Origin: Emticicia agri
Lineage (GTDB): Bacteria > Bacteroidota > Bacteroidia > Cytophagales > Spirosomataceae
Reading direction: 5' to 3'
Length of the DNA: 64,000 nucleotides
NCBI RefSeq assembly: GCF_004168285.1
Contig: NZ_SEWF01000009.1
Span: 124,001-188,000 of the forward strand
Position numbers and translations under genes: made by a program
Shown: piece by piece, positions 35,957 to 45,570 of the stretch
Numbering within the stretch: position 1 is the stretch's first letter
Layout: every line of letters begins with the position of its first letter
Notes under the pieces: generated by a model
What the model was told of the DNA's origin: nothing
Databases searched by the model: none
The model's input: only the letters and a program-made list of their open reading frames with translations

Positions 35957-36481
35957 TTATTTTTTTACGGGTACACAACCATAGTAGTGACCTGGAGCCA
36001 TATTGTATTTCAGAAATCCGGTTTGTACATACTCAGAAGTAGTATAACCCAGAATCGTGAGATTTTTTACGAGGCTATAAAAATCCTTTAGTCTGGTATC
36101 TTCGTTTTTTTCGAATCCTAATAAAATTTGCTGCTTCTGTTGCGTATCGCAATCATCAAAACTTTTTCCGAATTGTTTCTGAGCCGCTTTTTCAGTAGCA
36201 GTCAGGCCATTCTTTATATTTTCTGATACCGTAGGCTCATAGCAATCCTGTAACATTTTCTGTAAAAAAGCGGGTACTCCTAAAGACTTTGCGCCCTTTG
36301 TATCCGATTCGGGTATGATGGTTTCTACTATGGTAGCAAGCAGGTGCTGTTCATTGGCCTTGAAATAACGCTGATTCAATTGAAAAGAATGGGTGGTCCA
36401 GCCATTGGTAGCCCAGGCAGGAAGAGAGGTAAGCCCACCCAGTGCCAGAGTGAGGTCTCTGATAGCAATACGACGGTTCAT
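35957..36481 (-). CDS. Gluconate 2-dehydrogenase subunit 3 family protein
   Basis: A 174-residue protein with an N-terminal RRIAIRDLTLALGG, resembling a twin-arginine signal, followed by the subunit-3 core (HLLATIVETIIPESDTKGAKSLGVPAFLQKML). These small subunits accompany GMC flavoproteins, helping export by the Tat pathway, and the flavoprotein can be carried as a hitch-hiker. It is the first gene of a three-gene minus-strand operon with the GMC protein and TIM barrel. Confidence 0.87.
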   Translation of the reverse strand: MNRRIAIRDLTLALGGLTSLPAWATNGWTTHSFQLNQRYFKANEQHLLATIVETIIPESDTKGAKSLGVPAFLQKMLQDCYEPTVSENIKNGLTATEKAAQKQFGKSFDDCDTQQKQQILLGFEKNEDTRLKDFYSLVKNLTILGYTTSEYVQTGFLKYNMAPGHYYGCVPVKK

Positions 36482-36725
36482 AGGGAGAATATTTGGTGGG
36501 ATAAATTTACTTTAAAATTTAATTCTTTTTAGTTTTTATGAGACAAAATTTAGTTTTGTATAGATAAAATAATACTACTTTTAAAAAGAGGAGAAATTTT
36601 GCGCAGAAAGAAAATAATTAAAGCAGATGAATGAATAAATATTTCAGGAAAAACTGTATTATTAACTGGAGTAAAGTGTAACGTAAAAATTCTCTCATTT
36701 ACCTAATCAAAACTAAGCATTGACT

Positions 36726-37247
36726 ATGACAAAATCATTGAACTGGACCAGAAAAGCATTTAACAGGCATATTGAATTCAAAGACGATAATGGAAATATA
36801 GTAAGCACCATTACTTTTAAACTGTTTGAAAGAGATGTAGAGGCCGAACTGAATGGGAAAAAATTCAGGTTCGATGTATATGGTTTCATCAATAAAGAAG
36901 TAACGGTTACCGATGAAACTAACCGGGAAGTGGCTAAAATTAATCTGGGTTTCAGAGGTAAAGCTGAAGCGCAATTGGCTAATGGTGAAAAATATGTATG
37001 GAAAAGAGCAGATTTCTTTATGAGCGAATGGCAACTTATTCATGACCTGCCATTGACTGATAATGACCCTGTGATTATCAATTACGACCGCAATAGAAAT
37101 TTTCTGAATCAGGAAGGGAAAATCAGTATTATAGAGCAGGAGGAAAATGCTGAGTTGTTAACCTTAACAGGGTTTTTCATAGGTTTCTATTTTTTGCGGA
37201 GACGTGGAAAAGCAGCAGCCATCGGTTTGGGGGTTGCAATGAGTTGA
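36726..37247 (+). CDS. Protein of unknown function, beta-rich (tubby/LURP-like)
   Basis: A 173-residue protein from ATG 36726; an in-frame TTG lies 6 bases upstream. The N-terminal 110 residues are predicted beta-rich, with paired strands (RHIEFKDDNGNIVSTITFK, RFDVYGFINKEVTVTDETN) as in tubby C-terminal-like/LURP proteins. The tail (LTLTGFFIGFYFLRRRGKAAAIGLGVAMS) has a hydrophobic segment that may anchor it to a membrane. Function unknown. Confidence 0.65.
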   Translation: MTKSLNWTRKAFNRHIEFKDDNGNIVSTITFKLFERDVEAELNGKKFRFDVYGFINKEVTVTDETNREVAKINLGFRGKAEAQLANGEKYVWKRADFFMSEWQLIHDLPLTDNDPVIINYDRNRNFLNQEGKISIIEQEENAELLTLTGFFIGFYFLRRRGKAAAIGLGVAMS

Positions 37248-37274
37248 TATTGCCAAAAAACAGTTTTTAAACTA

Positions 37275-37901
37275 TTATACCAATTTATCCCGGATAGCTT
37301 TGGTGATGGCTTCACCTTTTGAATTGACATGCAATTTCTGATAAATATGTAAAATATGTTTTTCAACGGTATTGATGCTGATATCATAATGATAGGCGAT
37401 GAGTTTGTAACTGTCGCCTTCTACCAACCTTTGCAGAACCTCTACTTCCCGATTGGTTAATTCATAAGGGTTGACCTTTGGTTCCTGAAAACTGGAAAGA
37501 ACTTTCAGTGCAATAGATGGGCTCATGGCACTACCTCCCTGATACACCTCTTTGATGCTTTGAATAATTTTATCTCCGGCGGTTTTTTTTAGTAAATAAC
37601 CTACTGCTCCAGCTTTGATGGCTTCAAAAATCCGGTTTGTATCTTCAAAAACAGTGAGCATCAGTATTTTAGGCACTTTTGTTAATTTTTTAGATACCAG
37701 CCTTGTGGCTTCTATTCCGGTCATGTAAGGCATTTCTATATCCATCATAATTACGTCGGGTTGCTCTGTGCTTATGTCTTCTAATATATTGGTCGGGTCC
37801 TGATGTGAACCTACCAGCACCATTTCTTCACATGATTCAATCACCCAAACCAAAGTTTCGTTCAATTGAGCATTATCTTCGTAAATAGAAACTCTTATCA
37901 T
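37275..37901 (-). CDS. NarL/LuxR-family response regulator
   Basis: A 208-residue regulator. Receiver domain: acid pair in YEDN and phospho-acceptor Asp in VIMMDIEMPYMTG, Thr in LMLTVFED, Lys in LLKKTAGD. The C-terminal LuxR-type helix-turn-helix contains LTNREVEVLQRL and ISINTVEKHILHIYQKL. It follows the sensor kinase on the minus strand (65 bases apart) and is its obvious partner. Confidence 0.94.
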   Translation of the reverse strand: MIRVSIYEDNAQLNETLVWVIESCEEMVLVGSHQDPTNILEDISTEQPDVIMMDIEMPYMTGIEATRLVSKKLTKVPKILMLTVFEDTNRIFEAIKAGAVGYLLKKTAGDKIIQSIKEVYQGGSAMSPSIALKVLSSFQEPKVNPYELTNREVEVLQRLVEGDSYKLIAYHYDISINTVEKHILHIYQKLHVNSKGEAITKAIRDKLV

Positions 37902-37966
37902 AGCTGCGGTCTTAAATTATTTTTTAGCAAAAATAAAGGATTTAGTATTACTGATAAATGACGGAT

Positions 37967-39865
37967 TTATGTGATAGAAAAACTGAGTTTTATGAGAGAA
38001 CCGGATTGTGGATTGGAAAGGATATCGATTTTAGCTCCCATTTCAGCAGCACGCAATTTCATGTTCTTAAGTCCGTTTCTGGTGGTGCTTGCTAATGTAT
38101 CAAAGCCTTTGCCATTGTCTTCAACCGTAACCGAAATGTCTTTTTTGTCTTTCACAAAATGCACGTTTGCTTTACTGGCCTCTGAATATTTAATGAGGTT
38201 ATTGATGGCTTCCTTGATAATCAGATAAAGGTTTCTTCTGATTTCCATCGGCAAAGCCAGGTTTTCAATGTCCTCATCTACCTTAAAATCAAAAGAAATA
38301 TTTTTTGATTCAGCTAAAGGCAAAGCATATTCTCTCAGCCGCAGTAAAATGCCTTGTAATGAATCATGCACCGGATTAACCGACCAGATGATTTCATCAA
38401 CCGATTCCATGACGTGCTGAGAGTCCGAATGAATTTTTGAGAACATTCGGTTACTTCCTTCGTTCGTTTGAATAATATGCTGGTTTTTAGCCATTCCACT
38501 TATCAATAAAATACTACTTAGCGTACTCCCGATTTCATCATGCAGGTCAGAAGCTATTCTATTGCATAGTTTTTCGGCCTCCTGTAAACGTTTGAGTTTA
38601 TTCCGGTTAAGTATCAATATGGTAAAGACCCCTGCTAACAATAACAATAAGACACTCCCGAAAGTTATACCCTTATTCTGTAATGAAGCATTGGCATTTT
38701 TTTCATTCAGCAGTGCTATTTCCTGTTCCTTTTGCTTGGTTTCATACTTGGTTTGGAGTTCTTCTGTATTTTTAGCAGTTTCTAATTTAAAGGTGGAATC
38801 CTTCGCTGTTTCAGAAGCTAATTTATACTCATAGGCTTTTTCATACTGCCTGGTGTCAGCATAGAAGACGGAAAGATTTTCATTGATGCTATAAAACATA
38901 TATATATCTTTCGATTCTTTGGCTAATGCCAGCGCTTCTAAGTAATATTTTTCGGCAAGTTCATTCTTATGCTGTTTAGCATATAAATCCCCCAGATTCT
39001 GATAAACTATTTTTAACGATTGATTTGCCTCTAATTCTTTAATTAATTTTTCACTTTTTTTGAGGTAAGCTTCTGCTTTTCCAAACTCATTTTTTGCAAA
39101 ATACAGGCGACCTAAATTAGTCAGAAAATCGGTTTGTAATAGGGTATAATCGGCTTCTTCGGCACTTTTTAATCCTCTCAGAAAGCAGGCTATGGCTTCA
39201 TCCGGTTTCTTCATCAATTCATAAATATTCCCTATACTGTTTTCTGCAATAGCAATGTATATCTTATTATTATTATCAATTTCTATCTGTAGTGCTTTTT
39301 TATAATAGACAAGCGCCTCGTCGTATTTTTTATAGTGTTGCAGGTTGTTGGCAATGCGGTCGTATGGACTACTTTTAAGTGGTTTTAGCTTATTCTTTTC
39401 CTGAAAATCTATCAGATCCATCGCATATTTTGTGGCTTTTTCACGGTCGCCATTAGCGCCATACGCTATGCTGATATTGTTTAGAGCGTTCTGATAGGTT
39501 CTTTTGGGTAATTTATATGTATCAATAATCTCAGCACATTTCAGAAAATAATCAAGTGCTACATCATAATTCTGTTTTGAATACGCCAGAAAACCTCTTG
39601 AGTTCATTGCCCGGTAAAAACCTGTTCCGTAGTTCAGTTTTTTACTTAAAGCTTCTAAGGCAGTAATGCCTGAATCTGCTGTGGCATATTTACCATGCTG
39701 AATTTTCTGGAAAGTAAATTCACTGAGTGCCTGCACATACACGGTATCCTGCTTTTCGGTTTTTAAAAAGACCGTAAGAGAATCGATAGTTTTGGGGTAT
39801 TGCGCAAAAGACAGATAGGAGGTGCTAAAGCACAAACAAGTGAAGAACACGAAGGTTTTTTTCAT
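37967..39865 (-). CDS. TPR-containing sensor histidine kinase (HisKA_3 type)
   Basis: A 632-residue kinase; start ATG 39865 gives signal peptide MKKTFVFFTCLCFSTSYLSFAQ, so the longer frame to 39955 is not used. TPR-rich periplasmic part to about residue 390, a transmembrane segment (GSVLLLLLAGVFTILIL), then H-box DLHDEIGSTLSSILLISGM and HATPase_c with NLIKYSEASKA and EDNGKGFD. It lies upstream of its LuxR-type regulator. It is a close paralogue of the orphan kinase at 11234-13120, differing mainly in the TPR sensing part. Confidence 0.93.
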   Translation of the reverse strand: MKKTFVFFTCLCFSTSYLSFAQYPKTIDSLTVFLKTEKQDTVYVQALSEFTFQKIQHGKYATADSGITALEALSKKLNYGTGFYRAMNSRGFLAYSKQNYDVALDYFLKCAEIIDTYKLPKRTYQNALNNISIAYGANGDREKATKYAMDLIDFQEKNKLKPLKSSPYDRIANNLQHYKKYDEALVYYKKALQIEIDNNNKIYIAIAENSIGNIYELMKKPDEAIACFLRGLKSAEEADYTLLQTDFLTNLGRLYFAKNEFGKAEAYLKKSEKLIKELEANQSLKIVYQNLGDLYAKQHKNELAEKYYLEALALAKESKDIYMFYSINENLSVFYADTRQYEKAYEYKLASETAKDSTFKLETAKNTEELQTKYETKQKEQEIALLNEKNANASLQNKGITFGSVLLLLLAGVFTILILNRNKLKRLQEAEKLCNRIASDLHDEIGSTLSSILLISGMAKNQHIIQTNEGSNRMFSKIHSDSQHVMESVDEIIWSVNPVHDSLQGILLRLREYALPLAESKNISFDFKVDEDIENLALPMEIRRNLYLIIKEAINNLIKYSEASKANVHFVKDKKDISVTVEDNGKGFDTLASTTRNGLKNMKLRAAEMGAKIDILSNPQSGSLIKLSFSIT

Positions 39866-39978
39866 AACAGGTATCAGGCATGTATCATAAATGTAGCGCA
39901 CTGATACAAAAATAAGATTTTTTATCAGAAAACCTTCGCTTATATCAATAAGCAATAAATATAGAATGATATAATCCT

Positions 39979-41568
39979 TTAAAGCCAGATTACTTCAATC
40001 ACTTCTTCTTTGGTAACCACCGTCGTGTGTTTTACCTTGGAATTGCGTTTAAGTACAATAGAATTGTGTCTTACTTTCTGGGCATCTTGCGAAAGTACAA
40101 GAAAAGGGGTTTTCTTGTAAAAAACTGCAATCGTTTCACCTTCTTTTACAGCAATTTCTACCTGTTGGTCATTTTCAGCTACTGAAATAGTGCGGGTTAT
40201 ATTTCGTGTTTCTAATGGCTCTCTTGCTGGATTTTGCATTAAGTCTATAGCTTTTGACGCATTAGGGATACCAAACCCTATAAAATTATTGCCAAAAGGA
40301 TATAAACTGGAAGACTTTTGAAGATAGCCTTTAATTTCTTTATTGGTCAGTTTAGGATTGGCCTGTAACATACAGGCAATAAATCCGGTTATAACCGGAG
40401 CCGCCAGAGAGGTTCCATAGAGTGAGTAACAAGCTACATTGGGCTTTACATAATCTAAAAAATCAGGGCCTATACTACTGTAACCCATTTTAAGACCTGC
40501 TTCATTGGTGGCTCCTACGGCAATGGTTCCTTCCACATCGGCAGGAGTTGAAATAATCCGCCAGTCCCGGTCATCGCCTTCATTTCCGGCTGACACAACT
40601 ACAATCATTCCTTTTTCTTCCGTGGCCATTTTGGCAGCACGGGCTATGATACTTGTGCTGCCATTCATTTGTTCAGGTTTATAATCTTCTTTAGAATTAG
40701 AAAAACCTTTGGCATAGCCCAAAGAGGTGTTTATGAGCCGAACGCCCAAACTATCCATCCATTCCATAGCGGCTACCCAATTGTCTTCTTCACCTCTAAA
40801 CTCCCGGCCTCCGGTATCGGTTCTTGCCAGGTAAAAATTTGCCTGTGTTGCCAGACCTAATAGTAATTTATTATCCTGTGACTTACCAGTAATAGCTGCC
40901 AGAACCTCGGTGCCATGAAAATCTGAAGAAGTTTCTCTCTCATCAAAATGATTCGTTTTTTTAGGATTAATGTAATCATGTATGCCTAAAATTCTGTTTT
41001 CAGTAAATAAGTGACCTAAAGCCGGAGACTCGCTGACACCATAATATCCGGCATCTATTACGCCAATCGTAACGCCTTTCCCGTTTAGTCCTGCTTGCAG
41101 AAACCCCTCAATGCCTACCTGTTTCATCACAAAATCAACTCTCAAATCATCTTTTGATTTCAGAGGTTCAAGCGTAGGACTGGTCTTAGCTAAGATTAAT
41201 TTGCTATCTATCGGAACGATTTCCTGAACAAAAAAAAGGCTTTTGGTGTATTGTAACTGTGAGGGAGTAAGATAAGTAGAAATGCCATTCAGCCATCTGG
41301 TTTGGTTAATAACTGATATACCTTGGGCTTGCAGTTGGCTGATATATGTTTTATTGACCGGAAAATCGCTTGCCTGAATTTCAGGAATACCCAGCGTTTT
41401 TCTGTTTTCTTTACATTTCTCTGAAATAGCAGCTTTTGTATTTAATTCTTTATCTTTGAAAAGAACCCAGTATTTTTGCTGCGAATAGCCCTGTAAAGAA
41501 ACAAAAACGAATAAAAAAAAGTTAATCAAAAATTGTCCAACCCTTGTCATGCCCAAACGATAATTCAT
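39979..41568 (-). CDS. Secreted S8 family serine peptidase (subtilase)
   Basis: A 529-residue subtilisin-like protease with an N-terminal signal peptide; starts at 41568 or at 41547 (MTRVGQFLINFFLFVFVSLQG). The catalytic triad is Asp in GVIDAGYYG, His in SSDFHGTEV and Ser in YGTSLAAPVITG. The N-terminal 120 residues before the catalytic domain resemble an inhibitor-like propeptide. The C-terminal part (about 90 residues) is beta-rich and could be a domain of unknown function. It is 113 bases upstream of the kinase gene, same strand. Confidence 0.9.
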   Translation of the reverse strand: MNYRLGMTRVGQFLINFFLFVFVSLQGYSQQKYWVLFKDKELNTKAAISEKCKENRKTLGIPEIQASDFPVNKTYISQLQAQGISVINQTRWLNGISTYLTPSQLQYTKSLFFVQEIVPIDSKLILAKTSPTLEPLKSKDDLRVDFVMKQVGIEGFLQAGLNGKGVTIGVIDAGYYGVSESPALGHLFTENRILGIHDYINPKKTNHFDERETSSDFHGTEVLAAITGKSQDNKLLLGLATQANFYLARTDTGGREFRGEEDNWVAAMEWMDSLGVRLINTSLGYAKGFSNSKEDYKPEQMNGSTSIIARAAKMATEEKGMIVVVSAGNEGDDRDWRIISTPADVEGTIAVGATNEAGLKMGYSSIGPDFLDYVKPNVACYSLYGTSLAAPVITGFIACMLQANPKLTNKEIKGYLQKSSSLYPFGNNFIGFGIPNASKAIDLMQNPAREPLETRNITRTISVAENDQQVEIAVKEGETIAVFYKKTPFLVLSQDAQKVRHNSIVLKRNSKVKHTTVVTKEEVIEVIWL

Positions 41569-41719
41569 AATATTGAAGATATGATACCTGCTTTATGAGA
41601 TGAATCTCAGCAGAATATCATTAAAATTTTAATACAGTACTAAATTTGATTGATAAATTTAGCTAAAAATACTGATATAATAACCCAAGCGATTAAGCTT
41701 ACCTATAAAATCACCCAAT

Positions 41720-43009
41720 ATGCGTTACGAACCCATTGATTCAACCTTGTTTTTGAGCAACCGCAAACGCCTTAATTCTTTATTAAAACCTAAATCGATG
41801 GTAATTGTTTTGTCGAACGATGTGATTCCGAGTAATGCCGACGGTACATTAGGTTTCAGGCAAAATAACGATTTTTTCTATTTAACAGGTATTGACCAGG
41901 AAGAAAGTATTCTGATTTTGTTTCCTGATTTTATTGATGAAAATTTCAGGGAGATATTATTACTGCGTGAAACCAGTGAACATATAAAAACGTGGGAGGG
42001 TGAAAAACTGACCAAAGCGAAAGCAACTACAATTTCGGACATTAATAAAGTTGTCTGGACAAGCAGTTTTGAGTCTATACTTCGGAAACTTGTTTTTGAG
42101 GCAGACCAGGTTTACCTAAATATGAATGAGCATGATGGCGCTGACTGGAAATTTCAGAGTCGGGAAAGAAGATTTATTACGGAATTTCAGCAGAAATTCC
42201 CGTTGCATCGCCTTGAAAGATTAGCTCCATTGATGCGACAATTAAGGGTAATAAAACAGCCTATTGAGATTGAACTTTTAAAAAAAGCTATTGATATATC
42301 CGCAAAAGGTTTCAAAAGAATGGCCAGGTTTTTAAAGCCGAATGTACGAGAGTTTGAACTGGAAGCCGAACTAACACATGAGTTTCTGATGAATCGTTCA
42401 CGGGGTCATGCTTTTCATCCTATTATGGCTTCAGGAGCAAATGCTTGTGTTTTACATTATATCACCAACAACAATATTTGTAGAGACGGAGAAGTTATAT
42501 TGTTAGATTTCGGGGCGGAGTATGCCAACTATAATGCTGACATTACCCGTTGTTTACCTGTGAACGGACGATTTACCCAACGCCAGAGACAGGTATATGA
42601 GTCGGTATTAAGAATTATGCGTATTGCCCGCAATATGATAGTAAAAGGCAATACCTTGGATAAACTCCGAAAAGATGTAGGCAAGGTAGTAGAAATCGAA
42701 TTGATAGCGTTAGGGCTTCTGAATAAAGCAGAAGTAGAAAGACAAGACCCTGAAGCACCTCTATACCGAAAGTATTTCCCACATGGAATAGGACACCACT
42801 TAGGGCTTGATGTGCATGATGTGGGTAGCAGATATGAAACGTTTAAACCGGGAATGGTTTTTACCTGTGAACCGGGTATTTATATTCCTGAAGAAAATTT
42901 AGGTATTCGTTTAGAAAATGATATACTGATTACCCAAAGAGGAAATATAGATTTGATGGAACATATTCCGATTGAAATTGACGAGATAGAAGCGTTAATG
43001 AATCATTAG
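41720..43009 (+). CDS. Aminopeptidase P family metallopeptidase
   Basis: A 429-residue Xaa-Pro aminopeptidase. N-terminal AMP_N domain (RKRLNSLLKPKSMVIVLSND), then the pita-bread catalytic domain with all five metal ligands: LLDFGAEYANYNADITR (two Asp), FPHGIGHHLGLDVHD (His), TCEPGIY (Glu) and IRLENDILIT (Glu). It releases the N-terminal residue from peptides with proline in second position. No signal peptide, so cytoplasmic. Confidence 0.93.
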   Translation: MRYEPIDSTLFLSNRKRLNSLLKPKSMVIVLSNDVIPSNADGTLGFRQNNDFFYLTGIDQEESILILFPDFIDENFREILLLRETSEHIKTWEGEKLTKAKATTISDINKVVWTSSFESILRKLVFEADQVYLNMNEHDGADWKFQSRERRFITEFQQKFPLHRLERLAPLMRQLRVIKQPIEIELLKKAIDISAKGFKRMARFLKPNVREFELEAELTHEFLMNRSRGHAFHPIMASGANACVLHYITNNNICRDGEVILLDFGAEYANYNADITRCLPVNGRFTQRQRQVYESVLRIMRIARNMIVKGNTLDKLRKDVGKVVEIELIALGLLNKAEVERQDPEAPLYRKYFPHGIGHHLGLDVHDVGSRYETFKPGMVFTCEPGIYIPEENLGIRLENDILITQRGNIDLMEHIPIEIDEIEALMNH

Positions 43010-43064
43010 AAACGATACTTACTAAAAATAAACTTTAGGCTATCTTTGCCTTGCTGATAATTTA

Positions 43065-43928
43065 ATGTATAAAAAGATGTTTTCCACCATGCACCCATTC
43101 GCCGGGCAACCAATGATGAGGTTTTATTGCATAGCTTTATTAATTCTTATTTCGAATGTATTATTAGCCCAGAGTGCTGACCAGTTGGTTTTTAAGCAAA
43201 AAATGGAATTACCAAAGGGTGAAACCACTGCTCAGTCGGCCATAACTATTGCTCAGTCTTTTATCGGACAAGCCTATAAAGCGGGCACGCTTGATGTACC
43301 AACAAAAGAGCAATTAGTCTGTAATCTGAAAGATTTTGATTGCTGGACATTTGTAGAAACTGTTTCAGCAATGGCTGTTACCAAACATTCTTCTAAACCC
43401 GATTTTGCCGTTTTTCTGAATAACTTAAAGAAATTGAGGTATCGTGATGGTAAAATAGATGGGTATGCTTCCCGGTTGCATTATTTTAAAGAATGGGCAA
43501 TAAGAGCCGAGGAGAATAAAATTGTACAGGATATGAGCGAAATGATAGGGGGCATTCCTGCTGAAAAAGAAATCAATTTTATGACCAGACACCGTGATTT
43601 GTACCCACATCTGCAAAGTAGTGAAACCTTTTCAGCCGTGGCAAACTACGAAAATCATCTGAATAAATACGATTTTTATTACATACCTAAAGCCAATGTA
43701 AGGAAAATTGAAAGCCAGATTCAAGATGGCGACATAATAGCTATCACCTCAAATATAGAAGGGCTCGATTTTAATCACGAAGGTTTTGCTTTCAGAAAAA
43801 ACGGCAGAATTCACTTACTGCATGCCTCTCAGGAAATGAAAAAGATAATAATTTCTGTTGAACCTTTAGCAGATTACCTCAACCGATTCAAAAAACATTC
43901 AGGCATAGCAGTAGTAAGGTTATTATAA
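43065..43928 (+). CDS. DUF1460 family protein (NlpC/P60-like amidase fold)
   Basis: A 287-residue protein. The start may be 43065 or the ATG at 43113 (MMRFYCIALLILISNVLLAQ), which gives a better signal peptide. The DUF1460 core holds LKDFDCWTFVETVSAM, with the catalytic-type Cys, and a later DFNHEGFAF with the His. Family members are periplasmic or lipoprotein peptidoglycan amidases related to cell-wall recycling. TATCTTTG at 43041-43048 could be its -7 element, just upstream of the first start. Confidence 0.85.
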   Translation: MYKKMFSTMHPFAGQPMMRFYCIALLILISNVLLAQSADQLVFKQKMELPKGETTAQSAITIAQSFIGQAYKAGTLDVPTKEQLVCNLKDFDCWTFVETVSAMAVTKHSSKPDFAVFLNNLKKLRYRDGKIDGYASRLHYFKEWAIRAEENKIVQDMSEMIGGIPAEKEINFMTRHRDLYPHLQSSETFSAVANYENHLNKYDFYYIPKANVRKIESQIQDGDIIAITSNIEGLDFNHEGFAFRKNGRIHLLHASQEMKKIIISVEPLADYLNRFKKHSGIAVVRLL

Positions 43929-43941
43929 TAGCCTTTTAAAA

Positions 43942-43974
43942 GCCTGCCGCAAATTTCGGATTTGCGGCAGGCTG
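43942..43974. terminator. Bidirectional terminator
   Basis: AGCCTGCCGCAAAT pairs with ATTTGCGGCAGGCT over 14 bp around a 5-base loop, between the converging DUF1460 gene and amidohydrolase gene. Confidence 0.88.
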
Positions 43975-43977
43975 GTT

Positions 43978-45246
43978 TTACTCTATCACCTGTCCGTCTT
44001 TCATAACCATTTTTACATTCCTTACTGCTTTGATATTATCGGCAGGATTTCCTTCTACAATTACTATATCAGCCAATAGTCCGGCTTTAATTCTTCCTAC
44101 CTGTTTTTCTATATGAAACGCATCTGCATTGATACTGGTGGCAGATTTCAGCGCCTCAATGGGTTTCATGCCATACTCTACTAACATTTCTATTTCACGG
44201 GCATTGTCGCCATGTGCAAAAACACCTACATCACCACCCATACATATTTTTACACCAGACTTTATTATTTCTTTAAAGGCTTCTTTTTTCTGTTTGATTC
44301 TTTCGGGGTCAGGGTCAATCCCCTTTTTCCAGCCACGGTATTGAAGCAAAGCATCACCTGCGGCTAAAGTAGGGCAGAGATACACATTTTTCTCTACCAT
44401 CAGTTTCCAGATTTCAGGCGTACCACCGTCGCCGTGTTCTATAGTTTCTACACCACCCAATATAGCCCTTCTCATGCCTTCAGCTGTAGAGGCATGGGCA
44501 ACCGTTGGCCTGCCTGAACTTTTAGCCGTGGCTACCACCAGTTTAATCTCATCAAGTGTAAAGGTTGGCGCAGCTTCACCTCTCAGTCCCCATCGATAAT
44601 CGGCATAGATTTTAATCAGGTCAGCACCTCTACCAATCTGATTTCTTACTTTTTTTATTAAATCATCGTGTCCGTCAGCTTCCTCAGCACCTTGTGGTAC
44701 CGAAATGTCAGAGGCAAATCCTTTGGGAGCATAGCTACCGGTCGCTACTAATGCTTTGGTGGCAATTAACAGACGAGGGCCTTGTACGACTTGCTCACTT
44801 ATAGCCATTTTTAATCCTACGTCATCGAATTCTGCGCCCTCAGTACCTAAGTCTCTTGCCGTGGTAAATCCGGCTTTCAATGTTCTTTCAGCATGTTTTA
44901 TGGCTCTGGCTGTGCGGTATGAACGAGGTTCTTTTAAAACCTGGTCATCCCAGGAGGTTTCATTATAGGGGTGAAGAAATAAATGCGTATGCCCTTCAAT
45001 CATTCCGGGTAATAACGTGCAGTTTTTAAATTCTAAAATGCTAACCTCTTTGTTAAGATTTTTTTCAATGTCTGTTTGTAGAGCTACCTGTTCTATTTTA
45101 TTGTTTTTAACAAGCACCCCGTAATTTTCGAGTATTCTTTCTCCATCAAATACGCTGGCAGGTTTCAGATAAATAGTTTTTTGGGCAATTGAATTGATAA
45201 ATAGCAGAAAGATTAAAGGAATAGTAATGAGTATAGATTTTTTCAT
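43978..45246 (-). CDS. Secreted amidohydrolase family protein
   Basis: A 422-residue metal-dependent hydrolase with signal peptide MKKSILITIPLIFLLFINSIAQ. The metal site is indicated by GHTHLFLHP (first two His), HASTAEG and IEHGDG (later His) and GGDVGVFAHGDN (Asp). The end VRNVKMVMKDGQVIE is typical of the imidazolonepropionase-like/dipeptidase branch. The substrate is not defined; secreted members are often annotated as Xaa-Pro dipeptidases or prolidases, without proof here. Confidence 0.88.
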   Translation of the reverse strand: MKKSILITIPLIFLLFINSIAQKTIYLKPASVFDGERILENYGVLVKNNKIEQVALQTDIEKNLNKEVSILEFKNCTLLPGMIEGHTHLFLHPYNETSWDDQVLKEPRSYRTARAIKHAERTLKAGFTTARDLGTEGAEFDDVGLKMAISEQVVQGPRLLIATKALVATGSYAPKGFASDISVPQGAEEADGHDDLIKKVRNQIGRGADLIKIYADYRWGLRGEAAPTFTLDEIKLVVATAKSSGRPTVAHASTAEGMRRAILGGVETIEHGDGGTPEIWKLMVEKNVYLCPTLAAGDALLQYRGWKKGIDPDPERIKQKKEAFKEIIKSGVKICMGGDVGVFAHGDNAREIEMLVEYGMKPIEALKSATSINADAFHIEKQVGRIKAGLLADIVIVEGNPADNIKAVRNVKMVMKDGQVIE

Positions 45247-45300
45247 AGAAATTGGTGTTTTGTTTTAAACATATTTTTTAGTCACAGACTCATTAGATAA

Positions 45301-45468
45301 CTACCGCCGGAACCATCTCAGACCTATCATACCCACTACTATAAACAGAAGACCCATAGCGATTTTAAAAGTTGTTACTCCCGGGAAAAAAAGACTAATG
45401 GTAAGAATGATAATGCCACAGGCAATAGCCACATAGCTGGCATAGACAGTAAGTTTGTTTTTATCCAT
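45301..45468 (-). CDS. Small two-helix membrane protein
   Basis: A 55-residue protein from ATG 45468 (MDKNKLTVYASYVAIACG) with two hydrophobic segments (ASYVAIACGIIILTISLF and IAMGLLFIVVGMIGL) and a basic end (RWFRR). Function unknown. An upstream in-frame ATG at 45507 adds 13 residues of non-hydrophobic sequence and looks less likely. Confidence 0.6.
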   Translation of the reverse strand: MDKNKLTVYASYVAIACGIIILTISLFFPGVTTFKIAMGLLFIVVGMIGLRWFRR

Positions 45469-45570
45469 GTATAGGTAGGTTAGGGTATAAAATTGAAATT
45501 TATCCAAAAATAAAATTTTATTTATTTCTTTTATCTAAAATTTACATTTTTACAGAATAATATTTATATC

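Noticed and set aside
39866-39955. Longer start of the TPR kinase
   Set aside because: The inner ATG at 39865 gives a proper signal peptide, the outer one does not.
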